DNA of 64,000 nucleotides from Xanthobacter flavus (GTDB lineage Bacteria > Pseudomonadota > Alphaproteobacteria > Rhizobiales > Xanthobacteraceae): assembly GCF_017875275.1 (NCBI RefSeq), contig NZ_JAGGML010000001.1:5167001-5231000 (forward strand), in the 5' to 3' direction. A model generated the notes under the pieces. The model did not search any database, was not told the DNA's origin, and saw nothing but the letters and a program-made list of their open reading frames with translations. Shown here one piece after another: positions 33,666-41,627 of this stretch (the stretch's first letter is position 1; the number at the start of each line of letters is the position of its first letter). Made by a program: the position numbers and the translations under genes.

Positions 33666-35873
33666 ATGGCGGGACAACCGCAGCGCATGGGCGTGTTCAA
33701 GGGCGAAAGGCATCGGCGCGGGAAAGAGGCGCTGCTCGCGGGCGTCGCGCTCTGCGCGGTGCTGATGGCCACGCCGGTCAACGCCCAGAGCGCCCCCGAG
33801 GCCGGGCCCACCGACGACACGACGGCCATTTCGCTCGACACCATCACGGTCGCCGCCAGCCTGACCGAGGAGCGCGCGATCGATGCGCTTGCCGCCATCA
33901 GCGTGGTGCGGGCCGACGATCTTGAACAGCTCATGCCGTCGCGGACGCAGGACGTGTTCTTCGGCATGCCGGGCACCTCCGTCATCCAGAACGGCAATTC
34001 CCCCCAGGCCTCCATCAACATCCGCGGCATGGAGGACTACGGCCGCGTCGCGGTGTTCGTCGACGGCGCGCGGCAGAACTTCACCCAGCTCGGCCACGGC
34101 TCCGGCGCCGGCTCCTTCTTCCTGGAGCCCGGCCTGCTGGCGGAGGTGGACGTGGTGCGCGGGCCGGTGGCCAACATCTACGGCTCGGGCGCCATCGGCG
34201 GCGTGGTGACCTTCCGCACCAAGGACGCCAACGACATCATCAAGCCCGGCCAGACGTGGGGCGTGGAATCCGCCGGCGAATTCGGCTCCAACGGGCCGAT
34301 GGGCTACGGCGCCCTGTTCGCGGCGGCGAAGGTGAATCCGAACATCGACCTGTTCCTCGGCGGTACCTACCGCTCGCAGAGCGACTATACGGACGGCGAC
34401 GGAAATGTGGTGCCGGGCACCGGCTCGGACATCTGGACCGGCATCGCCAAGGTCACCTTCCGGCCGGTGGAGCACCACGAGGTGAAGATCACCGGCATCA
34501 ACTACAATGCCGATTACACCACCTACAACGCCGCGCTGGTGAACAACGAAGTGCCCGCCGGCTCGACACAGTACGGCACCACCGTCCTCAACCAGACGCT
34601 GACCGCGAGCTGGAACTACACCAACCCGGACGACAACATCTTCGACTGGCGCAGCCAGATCTACTGGAACCGGGTAAAGCAGAGCCAGCTGAAGGTGGCG
34701 GGCACCCCCAGCTCCATCACCGGCTCCATCGGCGATCCGCGCTATTTCACCATCGACACGCTGGGCTTTGATCTCAACAACACGTCGCGCTTCACCTTCG
34801 CCGATATCCGCAACGCCATCACCATCGGCGGTGACTATTTCCACGATGACGTGGACAATGTGGACAATTATGGCTTCGGCGACGGCTACAACCCGTCCGG
34901 CGAGCGCGGCGTGGGCGGCGCCTTCATCCAGTGGAAGGCCAATTATTCCACCTGGTTCGAGGCCATCGGCGCGCTGCGCTACGACACTTACAACTTGAGC
35001 GGAGACGGCGTTTCCACCAGCGGCGACCACCTCTCGCCCAAGATCACGGTGGGCCTCACGCCGTGGCAGTGGGTGACGCTCTACGGCACCTTCGCGGAAG
35101 GCTATCGCGCGCCGGCCGTGACCGAGACGCTGGTGAACGGCGCGCACCCGCCGAACATCCCCCTCGTCTTCTGTCCGGATGGCAGCTTCGGCGTGTTCTG
35201 CTTCGTGCCGAATCCGTATCTCAAGCCGGAAATCGGCAAGAACAAGGAAATCGGCCTGAACTTGCGGTTCGACGACATCTTCACCAAGGGCGACAAATTC
35301 CGCGCCAAGGCCAACGTCTACCAGAACGATGTGGAGGACTACATCGAGCTGGTGGGCTACGACATGACGCCCTTCGGCACATACGCGAACTATCAATACC
35401 AGAACATCGCCAACGCCCGCCTGCGCGGCTTCGAGTTCGAGAGCAATTACGACGCCGGCGTCTGGTTCGCGGGCTTCAACGCCACCGTGTCCGATGGCGA
35501 GAACACCAACAACGGCCAGCCCCTCGCCAACGTGATGCCGAACAACATCGCGACCACGCTTGGCGCGCGCTTCCTGGACAACAAGCTCTCCGTCTCGGTG
35601 CGCTGGCAGTGGGTGGCGGCCAAGACCGCCGCCGACCTGCCGGCCGACTCGCCCTACGAGCCGACGCCGAGCTTCAATCTCGTGAACCTCTATCTCGGCT
35701 ACCAGCCCGATCCGAACGTGCTGGCCCAGCTCTCCGTTGAGAACATCTTCAACGAGCAGTACGTTCAGTATCAGCAGTTCCTGCCGAGCGCCGGCATCAC
35801 GGCGAAGGCCGGCCTCAAGTTCAAGATCGGCGCCGACACCATCGCGGCGGCGACGCCCTATCCGGTGAAATAG
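33666..35873 (+). CDS. hmuR: TonB-dependent heme/hemoglobin receptor
   Basis: A 735-residue outer-membrane receptor. After a short Arg/Lys-rich N-terminus the signal region is EALLAGVALCAVLMATPVNAQ. The TonB box region is ISLDTITVAASLTEE. The plug carries QDVFFGMPGTSVIQNGNSPQASINIRGMEDYGRVAVFVDG and EVDVVRGPVANIYGSGAIGGVV. Heme-receptor boxes are present in variant form: YRAP (for FRAP) in FAEGYRAPAVTETL, and NPYL (for NPNL) in VPNPYLKPEIGK, with a His between them in NGAHPPNIP. The last residues (PYPVK) do not show the classical terminal Phe. Divergent from hmuTUV and followed by the heme monooxygenase, so a heme ligand is likely. Confidence 0.88.
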   Translation: MAGQPQRMGVFKGERHRRGKEALLAGVALCAVLMATPVNAQSAPEAGPTDDTTAISLDTITVAASLTEERAIDALAAISVVRADDLEQLMPSRTQDVFFGMPGTSVIQNGNSPQASINIRGMEDYGRVAVFVDGARQNFTQLGHGSGAGSFFLEPGLLAEVDVVRGPVANIYGSGAIGGVVTFRTKDANDIIKPGQTWGVESAGEFGSNGPMGYGALFAAAKVNPNIDLFLGGTYRSQSDYTDGDGNVVPGTGSDIWTGIAKVTFRPVEHHEVKITGINYNADYTTYNAALVNNEVPAGSTQYGTTVLNQTLTASWNYTNPDDNIFDWRSQIYWNRVKQSQLKVAGTPSSITGSIGDPRYFTIDTLGFDLNNTSRFTFADIRNAITIGGDYFHDDVDNVDNYGFGDGYNPSGERGVGGAFIQWKANYSTWFEAIGALRYDTYNLSGDGVSTSGDHLSPKITVGLTPWQWVTLYGTFAEGYRAPAVTETLVNGAHPPNIPLVFCPDGSFGVFCFVPNPYLKPEIGKNKEIGLNLRFDDIFTKGDKFRAKANVYQNDVEDYIELVGYDMTPFGTYANYQYQNIANARLRGFEFESNYDAGVWFAGFNATVSDGENTNNGQPLANVMPNNIATTLGARFLDNKLSVSVRWQWVAAKTAADLPADSPYEPTPSFNLVNLYLGYQPDPNVLAQLSVENIFNEQYVQYQQFLPSAGITAKAGLKFKIGADTIAAATPYPVK

Positions 35874-35914
35874 GCGGCCACCGACCCACCCCATTGCCAA
35901 GACGGAGTGACGAA

Positions 35915-36250
35915 ATGTTCATTGCCACCAACAGGTTCAAGGTGAAGCACGGGTCCGAGGCCGAGTTCGAGCGGGTCTGGCGCGAGCGCGACACCTACAT
36001 CGCCGCCGTGCCCGGATTCGTCGCCTTCGACCTGTGCCGCGGGCCGGAGAAGGAGGACTACACCCTCTACATCTCCCACACCGTGTGGGGCTCGAAGGCC
36101 GATTTCGAGGCCTGGACCAAGTCCGAGGCCTTCCGCCTCGCCCACCGCGACGCGGGTGCGTCATCCAACCGCGTGAACTATATCGGCGGTCCGGAGTTTG
36201 AAGGATTTGAGTCGGTGCTCTCGCTTACCCCCGGCGAGAAGGCGGCCTGA
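35915..36250 (+). CDS. IsdG/HmuQ-type heme-degrading monooxygenase
   Basis: A 111-residue ABM-fold protein. The three residues needed for heme degradation in IsdG-family enzymes are all present at matching places: Asn6 (MFIATNRFKV), Trp67 and His77 (FEAWTKSEAFRLAHRDAG). It should open imported heme and release iron in the cytosol. It lies 41 bp after the receptor gene with RBS GGAG, so it is probably in one operon with it. Rhizobial HmuQ/HmuD proteins are the nearest functional analogues. A general quinol monooxygenase is the alternative but is less likely with this triad and location. Confidence 0.85.
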   Translation: MFIATNRFKVKHGSEAEFERVWRERDTYIAAVPGFVAFDLCRGPEKEDYTLYISHTVWGSKADFEAWTKSEAFRLAHRDAGASSNRVNYIGGPEFEGFESVLSLTPGEKAA

Positions 36251-36349
36251 GGCCCCACCCGACCCGAACCACGGTGTACCTCCAACCCGGCCGGGCGAAT
36301 GTCCGCGCCGGGTTTTCTTTTGCTGGTTTCGCGGCAGAAGGAGAGCGCC

Positions 36350-36372
36350 CCCTCTCCCCTTGCGGGAGAGGG
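36350..36372. repeat. C/T-G/A palindrome, third copy
   Basis: CCCTCTCCCC-TTG-CGGGAGAGGG between the heme monooxygenase and the M32 peptidase genes. It is the same palindrome as at 1722-1746 and 1819-1841. The rest of the gap 36251-36488 shows no gene. Confidence 0.75.
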
Positions 36373-36488
36373 GAGACGTGAGTCCCGCCCTTTCCTTGCC
36401 GGCTCCGCTTGGCTACCGTCGTGGCCCTTTTCCCGGCCCCATTTCCGGCCCCTGGAATTCCCAGGCCCCGAGCCAACAGGATCGCGCC

Positions 36489-37997
36489 ATGACGGCCTAT
36501 TCCGACCTCGCCGCCCACTTTGACCGGACCGCGGCGCTCGCCAACGGCATCGGCATTCTCCAGTGGGACAGCGACACCATGATGCCCAAGGGGGCCGCTT
36601 CTACGCGCGCGGAGAGCCTCGCTTTGCTGCGCGTGCTCCACCACAACATGGCGACCGACCCGCGCATCGGCGACTGGATCGCAGCCTCCGAGGGGGAAGA
36701 CCTCGGCCCGTGGGAGCGCGCCAATGTGCGCGAGATCACGCGCGGTTTCACGGTGGATACCGCCGTGCCCGCCGATCTCGTGGAAGCCTCCAGCCGCGCC
36801 GCCTCCCGCTGCGAGATGGCCTGGCGCAGGGCGCGTGCGGACGCCGACTTCCCGGCCCTCCTGCCCTATCTGGAGGAGGTGCTGCGGCTGCAGCGGGAGA
36901 TCGGACGGGTGAAGGGCGAGAAGCTCGGCCTCTCCCCCTACGATGCCCTGCTCAACGGCTATGAGCCCGGCGGACGCTCGGCCCGCATCGACGCGCTGTT
37001 CGACGACCTCGCCCAGTTCCTGCCCAGCTTCACCGAGGAAGTGCTGGAGATCCAGGCCCGCCGTCCGGCGACGCCCGCGCTGGAAGGCCCCTTCGCCGTG
37101 GAGGCGCAGCGCCAGCTTGGGCTGGAGCTGATGAAGACGGTGGGCTTCGACTTCGAGCGCGGCCGGCTCGACGTCTCCGCCCATCCCTTCTGCGGCGGCG
37201 CCGACAACGACGTGCGCATCACCACCCGATACGATGAGAGCGACTTCTCCCGCGCGCTCATGGGCGTGCTGCACGAAACCGGCCATGCGCTCTATGAGCA
37301 GGGCCGCCCGCAGGACTATATCCACCAGCCGGTGGGGCAGGCGCGCTCCATGAGCATCCACGAGAGCCAGTCTCTGCTCATGGAGATGCAGGCCTGCCGC
37401 AGCCGGGAATTCCTCACCTTCGCCGCGCCCCGCATGCGCGCCGCCTTCAACGGCTCCGGCCCCGCCTGGGAGGCGGACGCCTTGTGGCGGCTCTACACCA
37501 AGGTGGAACGCGGCTTCATCCGGGTGGATGCGGACGAGGTGACCTATCCCGCCCACGTCATCCTGCGCTACCGGCTGGAGAAGGCGCTGATCGGCGACGA
37601 GATGAAGCTTTCGGACCTGCCCGGCGCCTGGGCCGAGGGCATGCAGTCGCTGCTCGGCGTCACCCCGCCGAACGACCAGCTGGGCTGCCTCCAGGACATC
37701 CACTGGCCGGGTGGCGGCTGGGGCTATTTCCCCACCTACACACTGGGCGCCATGACAGCCGCACAGCTCTTCGACGCTGCCTGTCGCGCCGATCCCGGCA
37801 TCCTGCCCGGCATCGCCACGGGGGATTTCGCGCCGCTCCTGTCATGGCTGCGCGTGAACGTGCACGGCCAGGCCTCGCTGCTGGAGACGGACGAACTCCT
37901 CACCCGCGCCACCGGCCGCCCCCTCGACGCCTCGGTGTTCAAGGCCCACCTGCGCCGGCGCTACGGCGGCGAGATGGAGCATTCGGTGGCCGCCTGA
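36489..37997 (+). CDS. M32 family metallocarboxypeptidase (thermostable carboxypeptidase 1 type)
   Basis: A 502-residue cytosolic zinc carboxypeptidase of family M32. The active-site motif is H262-E-T-G-H266 in LMGVLHETGHALYEQG. Other family blocks are ILQWDSDTMMPKGAASTRAE, PFCGGADNDVRITTRYDE, SMSIHESQSLLMEMQ, RVDADEVTYPAHVILRYRLE and CLQDIHWPGGGWGYFPTYTLGAM. ATG 36489 matches the family length; codons upstream to 36198 overlap the monooxygenase gene and are rejected. It removes C-terminal residues with broad specificity, probably in peptide turnover. It ends at a strong bidirectional terminator. Confidence 0.95.
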   Translation: MTAYSDLAAHFDRTAALANGIGILQWDSDTMMPKGAASTRAESLALLRVLHHNMATDPRIGDWIAASEGEDLGPWERANVREITRGFTVDTAVPADLVEASSRAASRCEMAWRRARADADFPALLPYLEEVLRLQREIGRVKGEKLGLSPYDALLNGYEPGGRSARIDALFDDLAQFLPSFTEEVLEIQARRPATPALEGPFAVEAQRQLGLELMKTVGFDFERGRLDVSAHPFCGGADNDVRITTRYDESDFSRALMGVLHETGHALYEQGRPQDYIHQPVGQARSMSIHESQSLLMEMQACRSREFLTFAAPRMRAAFNGSGPAWEADALWRLYTKVERGFIRVDADEVTYPAHVILRYRLEKALIGDEMKLSDLPGAWAEGMQSLLGVTPPNDQLGCLQDIHWPGGGWGYFPTYTLGAMTAAQLFDAACRADPGILPGIATGDFAPLLSWLRVNVHGQASLLETDELLTRATGRPLDASVFKAHLRRRYGGEMEHSVAA

Positions 37998-38014
37998 TCG
38001 GCACCCTGAGACGC

Positions 38015-38044
38015 AAAACGGCCGGGCAGATGCCCGGCCGTTTT
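38015..38044. terminator. Bidirectional intrinsic terminator between convergent genes
   Basis: A perfect 14-bp stem AAAACGGCCGGGCA / TGCCCGGCCGTTTT with a 2-nt centre, which gives U-tracts on both strands. It lies between the M32 peptidase stop and the convergent LytM lipoprotein stop, and can serve both. Confidence 0.93.
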
Positions 38045-38063
38045 CGTTTGGAAAAGATTGTTC

Positions 38064-39272
38064 TTAGAGGCCCGCGACGTAGCGGCTCGGGTCGACCGGG
38101 GTCGAGCCCTTGCGGATCTCGAAGTGCAGCTGGGGCGAGTTGACGTTGCCGCTCTGGCCCGCCTTGGCGACAATCTGGCCGCGCCGGACGGTGTCGCCGC
38201 GCTTCACGTTCAGCTCGCTGTTGTTGGCATAGGCCGTGACGTAGCCGTCGGCGTGCTTGATGAGCACGAGGTTGCCGTAGCCCTTCAGCTCGTTGCCGGC
38301 ATAGGCCACGGTGCCGTCCTCGGCGGCGCGCACGGCGGTGCCTTCCGGCACGGCGAAGTTGACGCCGTCATTGTGGGCGCCGCCCGGCTTGGGACCGAAC
38401 GAGGCGATGACGCGGCCACGGACCGGGGCGCGGAACTGGGGACCGGAGCCGCTGGCGCGCGGCGCGTCGTCCGCGTCGTCCACCGGCGTCACCTTGGCGG
38501 CGGTCTCGACCTTGGGCTCGGGTGCGGCCGACTTCGACACCGCCGGAGTGGGCGCGGCGGCGGTCTGGGTGGGCTTGGCGGCGGGGGCAGCAGCCGGCGC
38601 CGGAGCGGCCGCGACCGTCGCGGGCTTCGCCGAGCCGGGAACCTGCAGCGTGCTGGGAACCGGCGCAGTCGCGGCGAGCTGCGGGGGCTTCGCCACAGCG
38701 GTGGTCTGGGCAGCGGCCTGCGTGGCTTTCGCCTGCGAGGCGCCGTTGCCGCCGGGCGGGATGATGAGCGTCTGGCCGGTGCGCACCGTGCCGCCGGCAG
38801 GGATGTTGTTGGCGATGGTCAGCGCGGCCACCGAGACGTTGTACATGCGCGCGACGGAACCGAGCGTCTCGCCCGCCACCACCACATGGGTGCCGGCCGC
38901 AGGGCCGCGCGCGGGTGCCGCTGCCGGTGCCGCCGCGTAGCCCGGCGCGCCGTAGAGCGGCTGGCCGCCGCCCGTGGAGGCGTAGGACGAAGGCTGATAG
39001 CCGGGCGCGGCCGCCTGCCCGGGCGGCGGAGCGGGCATCGCCTCGACACGACCGGACCCAAGAGAGCCGGTGACATCGCCGCTGCCGGCGGGGGGATATC
39101 CGCCCGGCTGGCCCTGGTAGCCCGCCATGGGCGCCCCGGCCGAAGGCTGGGGCGAGTCGGCGGCGAAGCGGGCCGTATCCGAACTGCAGCCTGCCACCGT
39201 TCCGGACACGAGCCCGATCAGTGCCAGCCGCGCGACGACGTTACGTCCGTGTGTCCCGGAGGAATTACGCAT
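38064..39272 (-). CDS. LysM plus degenerate LytM (M23) domain lipoprotein, NlpD-like
   Basis: A 402-residue lipoprotein with lipobox VAGC near residue 29 (GLVSGTVAGCSSD). Then follow a long Pro/Gly/Ala-rich linker, a LysM domain (HVVVAGETLGSVARMYNVSVAALTIANNI), a second Ala/Pro linker, and a C-terminal M23/LytM domain (GVNFAVPEGTAVRAAEDGTVAYAGNEL). The zinc site is broken: HxxxD is HNDGVN, the usual His of YAH is YAN, and the first His of HxH is Gln (PQLHFEIR). It is thus probably an amidase activator or scaffold, like NlpD/EnvC, rather than a peptidase. ATG 39272 is preferred because it gives a compact lipoprotein signal. Confidence 0.88.
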   Translation of the reverse strand: MRNSSGTHGRNVVARLALIGLVSGTVAGCSSDTARFAADSPQPSAGAPMAGYQGQPGGYPPAGSGDVTGSLGSGRVEAMPAPPPGQAAAPGYQPSSYASTGGGQPLYGAPGYAAAPAAAPARGPAAGTHVVVAGETLGSVARMYNVSVAALTIANNIPAGGTVRTGQTLIIPPGGNGASQAKATQAAAQTTAVAKPPQLAATAPVPSTLQVPGSAKPATVAAAPAPAAAPAAKPTQTAAAPTPAVSKSAAPEPKVETAAKVTPVDDADDAPRASGSGPQFRAPVRGRVIASFGPKPGGAHNDGVNFAVPEGTAVRAAEDGTVAYAGNELKGYGNLVLIKHADGYVTAYANNSELNVKRGDTVRRGQIVAKAGQSGNVNSPQLHFEIRKGSTPVDPSRYVAGL

Positions 39273-39451
39273 GTGGCCGAACTCGCACGCAAACATTACG
39301 GCCCGCAGTTAAGAGGCCCATGCGTAAACGGCGGCTTAAATGACGTATCTTCGGCGTGGTCCTGCCGAACTTTGGACTCCCCCGTGGCAGAACTGCAACA
39401 GGTCTGGAACGCGGATGCCGCGCCCCGCCTGTACCGGGCGATGCCGTTCCG

Positions 39452-40816
39452 TCAGTTGCCCTTGGGGACCGTGACCACGCTGGCGCCGCTCTCGGCGGTG
39501 TCCGACACGGAGCGGCCCAGCTGATTCACATGCTGGTTGTAGTGGGCGCGGGTGTTCTCATCGACCACGGCGACCGGCGCGGCGATGACGAGGCCGGCGG
39601 CCGTGCCGACGGTGGCGGCGGCATCCGATGTCGCCTTGATGATGTGCTCGCCGACGCCCACGCGGGAGTCCGTCATGGTCTGCCCCTCGGCGAGGCGGGC
39701 GCCGATGGCCTGCACCACCTGCGGGCTGGCGGCAAACTTGCCGTGGGCAAGGGGATCGTTGGTCCTGAGCTTGGTCAGGTCGATGACGTTGATATTGTTC
39801 TTCTCGAACTCGGTGCGGAACGGCTCCTGCTCCGGATTGACCGCACCCACCCGCGGGACATCGCCCCACACCCGCTTAGAAACCGCCAGCGCCCTGTCGT
39901 CCTGCGAGACGAACAGGGTGAAGGCCGGCCGCTCATGCTGCTTACCGATCTCGTGGAAGAAGGTGTAGAACACGTCCACGTCCACGTCCGGCGCGGCCAG
40001 CATCACATATTTGATCTTGGGCAGGATGCGGCCGTTGCGGATCGCCATCTGCCGCAGCGCCTCCAGCGTCACGACGTTGCCCATGGAATGCGCGAGGATG
40101 GAAATCTCGCCGACGCTCGGGTCCTTCGCCATGAAGGTCAGCAGCCGCTCCAGCGAGTCGCGGGAGAAGGACGTGCTCTCGCGGTCATAGCCGTAGGCGA
40201 GCAGGCTGCCGCGCGAGGGCCACGTGAACAGCACCGGCGTCACCGGCGCCCCGGAATCGTGGATGATCTGCGCGAAGCGGAAGACCGCGTCGTCGAAGCG
40301 CTGATTGTAGCCGTGGACGAACACCAGAGCCTGCCGGCCCGGCGTGCGGCTGATGCGGTTGTGGAACCACGCGGTCGCCTGATCCTGCGTCAGGTCGACG
40401 AGCTTGGTGGTGACGAAATCCGTCGCCGGGTTGCCCGGAATACTGCGCGGCCACTGCACGTCACCGATCTTGCGGGCGCCATCGGGCGGGATGGAGACCT
40501 CGATCTCGGCATAGCTCGGGGTGCGGGCGCGCTCGCCGTTGAAGATGTCGGGGCCGTCGCTGCGCTCACGGACGGTGGCGACCACCATGTCCACGCGGGA
40601 GGTTCCGGGCACCGTATCGGGCACCGGAATGAGCACGCCATCGGGTCGGCCGGAGCAGCCGGACAGAAGGCCGACCAGCAGCGCACACGCCAGAACCCGC
40701 CGCCCACGACCGGACACGACCTTCAATTCTCGATCCCCCGAACGCAACAGCTGAACCCGATAGCCGACGCTCCCCGCCCCCGCAACGGGCATAAGCACCA
40801 TGTTACCGGGAAGCAC
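39452..40816 (-). CDS. DUF900 alpha/beta-hydrolase lipoprotein
   Basis: A 454-residue protein. A lipobox (VLACALLVGLLSGCSG) near residue 54 suggests that the true start is later than 40816, possibly at a GTG close to VVSGRGRR (about 40716). The body is a DUF900 alpha/beta hydrolase: oxyanion-hole motif LVFVHGYNQRFDDAVFRFAQI, PVLFTWPSRGSLLAYGYDRES, and the nucleophile elbow LAHSMGNVV with Ser. LAAPDVDVDVFYTF follows. The C-terminal about 90 residues are a distinct Ala/Val-rich region. Substrate unknown; an esterase or lipase at the cell envelope is likely. The gap 39273-39451 before the LytM gene holds nothing recognisable. Confidence 0.82.
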   Translation of the reverse strand: MLPGNMVLMPVAGAGSVGYRVQLLRSGDRELKVVSGRGRRVLACALLVGLLSGCSGRPDGVLIPVPDTVPGTSRVDMVVATVRERSDGPDIFNGERARTPSYAEIEVSIPPDGARKIGDVQWPRSIPGNPATDFVTTKLVDLTQDQATAWFHNRISRTPGRQALVFVHGYNQRFDDAVFRFAQIIHDSGAPVTPVLFTWPSRGSLLAYGYDRESTSFSRDSLERLLTFMAKDPSVGEISILAHSMGNVVTLEALRQMAIRNGRILPKIKYVMLAAPDVDVDVFYTFFHEIGKQHERPAFTLFVSQDDRALAVSKRVWGDVPRVGAVNPEQEPFRTEFEKNNINVIDLTKLRTNDPLAHGKFAASPQVVQAIGARLAEGQTMTDSRVGVGEHIIKATSDAAATVGTAAGLVIAAPVAVVDENTRAHYNQHVNQLGRSVSDTAESGASVVTVPKGN

Positions 40817-40825
40817 TGCTTTCGC

Positions 40826-41497
40826 TCAGAGTGTGGCTGCCGCGCCCGGTACGAGCGGTACAAACCGCACCTTCATCAGGTCCGTCCGGCTCCGGCCGGA
40901 CTGCTCCTTGACGATGCGGACCAGCGTCTGCACCTCCTCCGGCGCGCCGAGGGGCGCGACGATGACGCCGCCGAGCTTGAGCTGGTCCATCAGCGCCGCC
41001 GGGATGTCTTCAGCGGCGGCGGTGACGAGGATGCGGTCGAACGGCGCGCGGGCGGGCATGCCGTTCGTGCCGTCGCCCACATAGGCGGTGACGTTCCGAA
41101 GGCCCAGCACCTCGAACCGCGTCTGCGCCTCGCTGACGAGGGAGCGATAGCGGTCCACCGTCACCACGCGCGCGGCGAGATGGGAGAGCACGGCCGCCTG
41201 ATAGCCGGAGCCGGTGCCCACCTCCAGAACGGTCTGGTCGGCGGTGACGCCGAGGGCCTCCGTCATGGATGCGACCAGGCTCGGCTGCGACATGGTCTGG
41301 CCGCAGGCGATGGGCAGCGCCACGTCGTCATAGGCGTGGCGGCGCATCATGGGGTCCACGAACAGGGGGCGCGGCACCAGCTCGATGGCGCGCAGCACGG
41401 CCAGATCCCGGATTCCGCGCTGGCGCAGCCGGAGGATGAAGGCCGCGCGTTCCGCCTGCTCGCCGTCGCCCTCGCCGGTGGTCATCCCGGTATCCAT
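40826..41497 (-). CDS. pcm: Protein-L-isoaspartate O-methyltransferase
   Basis: A 223-residue SAM-dependent methyltransferase that repairs isoaspartyl residues. Motifs are DVALPIACGQTMSQPSLVASMTEAL (substrate loop), VLEVGTGSGYQAAVLSHLA (SAM motif I), VVTVDRYRSL and GDGTNGMPARAPFDRILVTAAAEDIPAAL. ATG 41497 (MDTGMTTGEG) has GGCGGAG directly before it; ATG 41485 is an alternative. The frame open to 41893 runs into recG, which is divergent. The DUF900 gene follows 9 bp after the stop, so the two may be co-transcribed. Confidence 0.93.
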   Translation of the reverse strand: MDTGMTTGEGDGEQAERAAFILRLRQRGIRDLAVLRAIELVPRPLFVDPMMRRHAYDDVALPIACGQTMSQPSLVASMTEALGVTADQTVLEVGTGSGYQAAVLSHLAARVVTVDRYRSLVSEAQTRFEVLGLRNVTAYVGDGTNGMPARAPFDRILVTAAAEDIPAALMDQLKLGGVIVAPLGAPEEVQTLVRIVKEQSGRSRTDLMKVRFVPLVPGAAATL

Positions 41498-41627
41498 CTC
41501 CGCCTGATCGTTGAAACCTATGGCAGATTGCCGCCGATATCCAGCCGGCGCCTGTCCACCGTCTTCGCCATGACGCGCCCCGGCGCGGCTTGCGCCGCAA
41601 CGGCCGATCAGACACCCTCGCGCCGCC

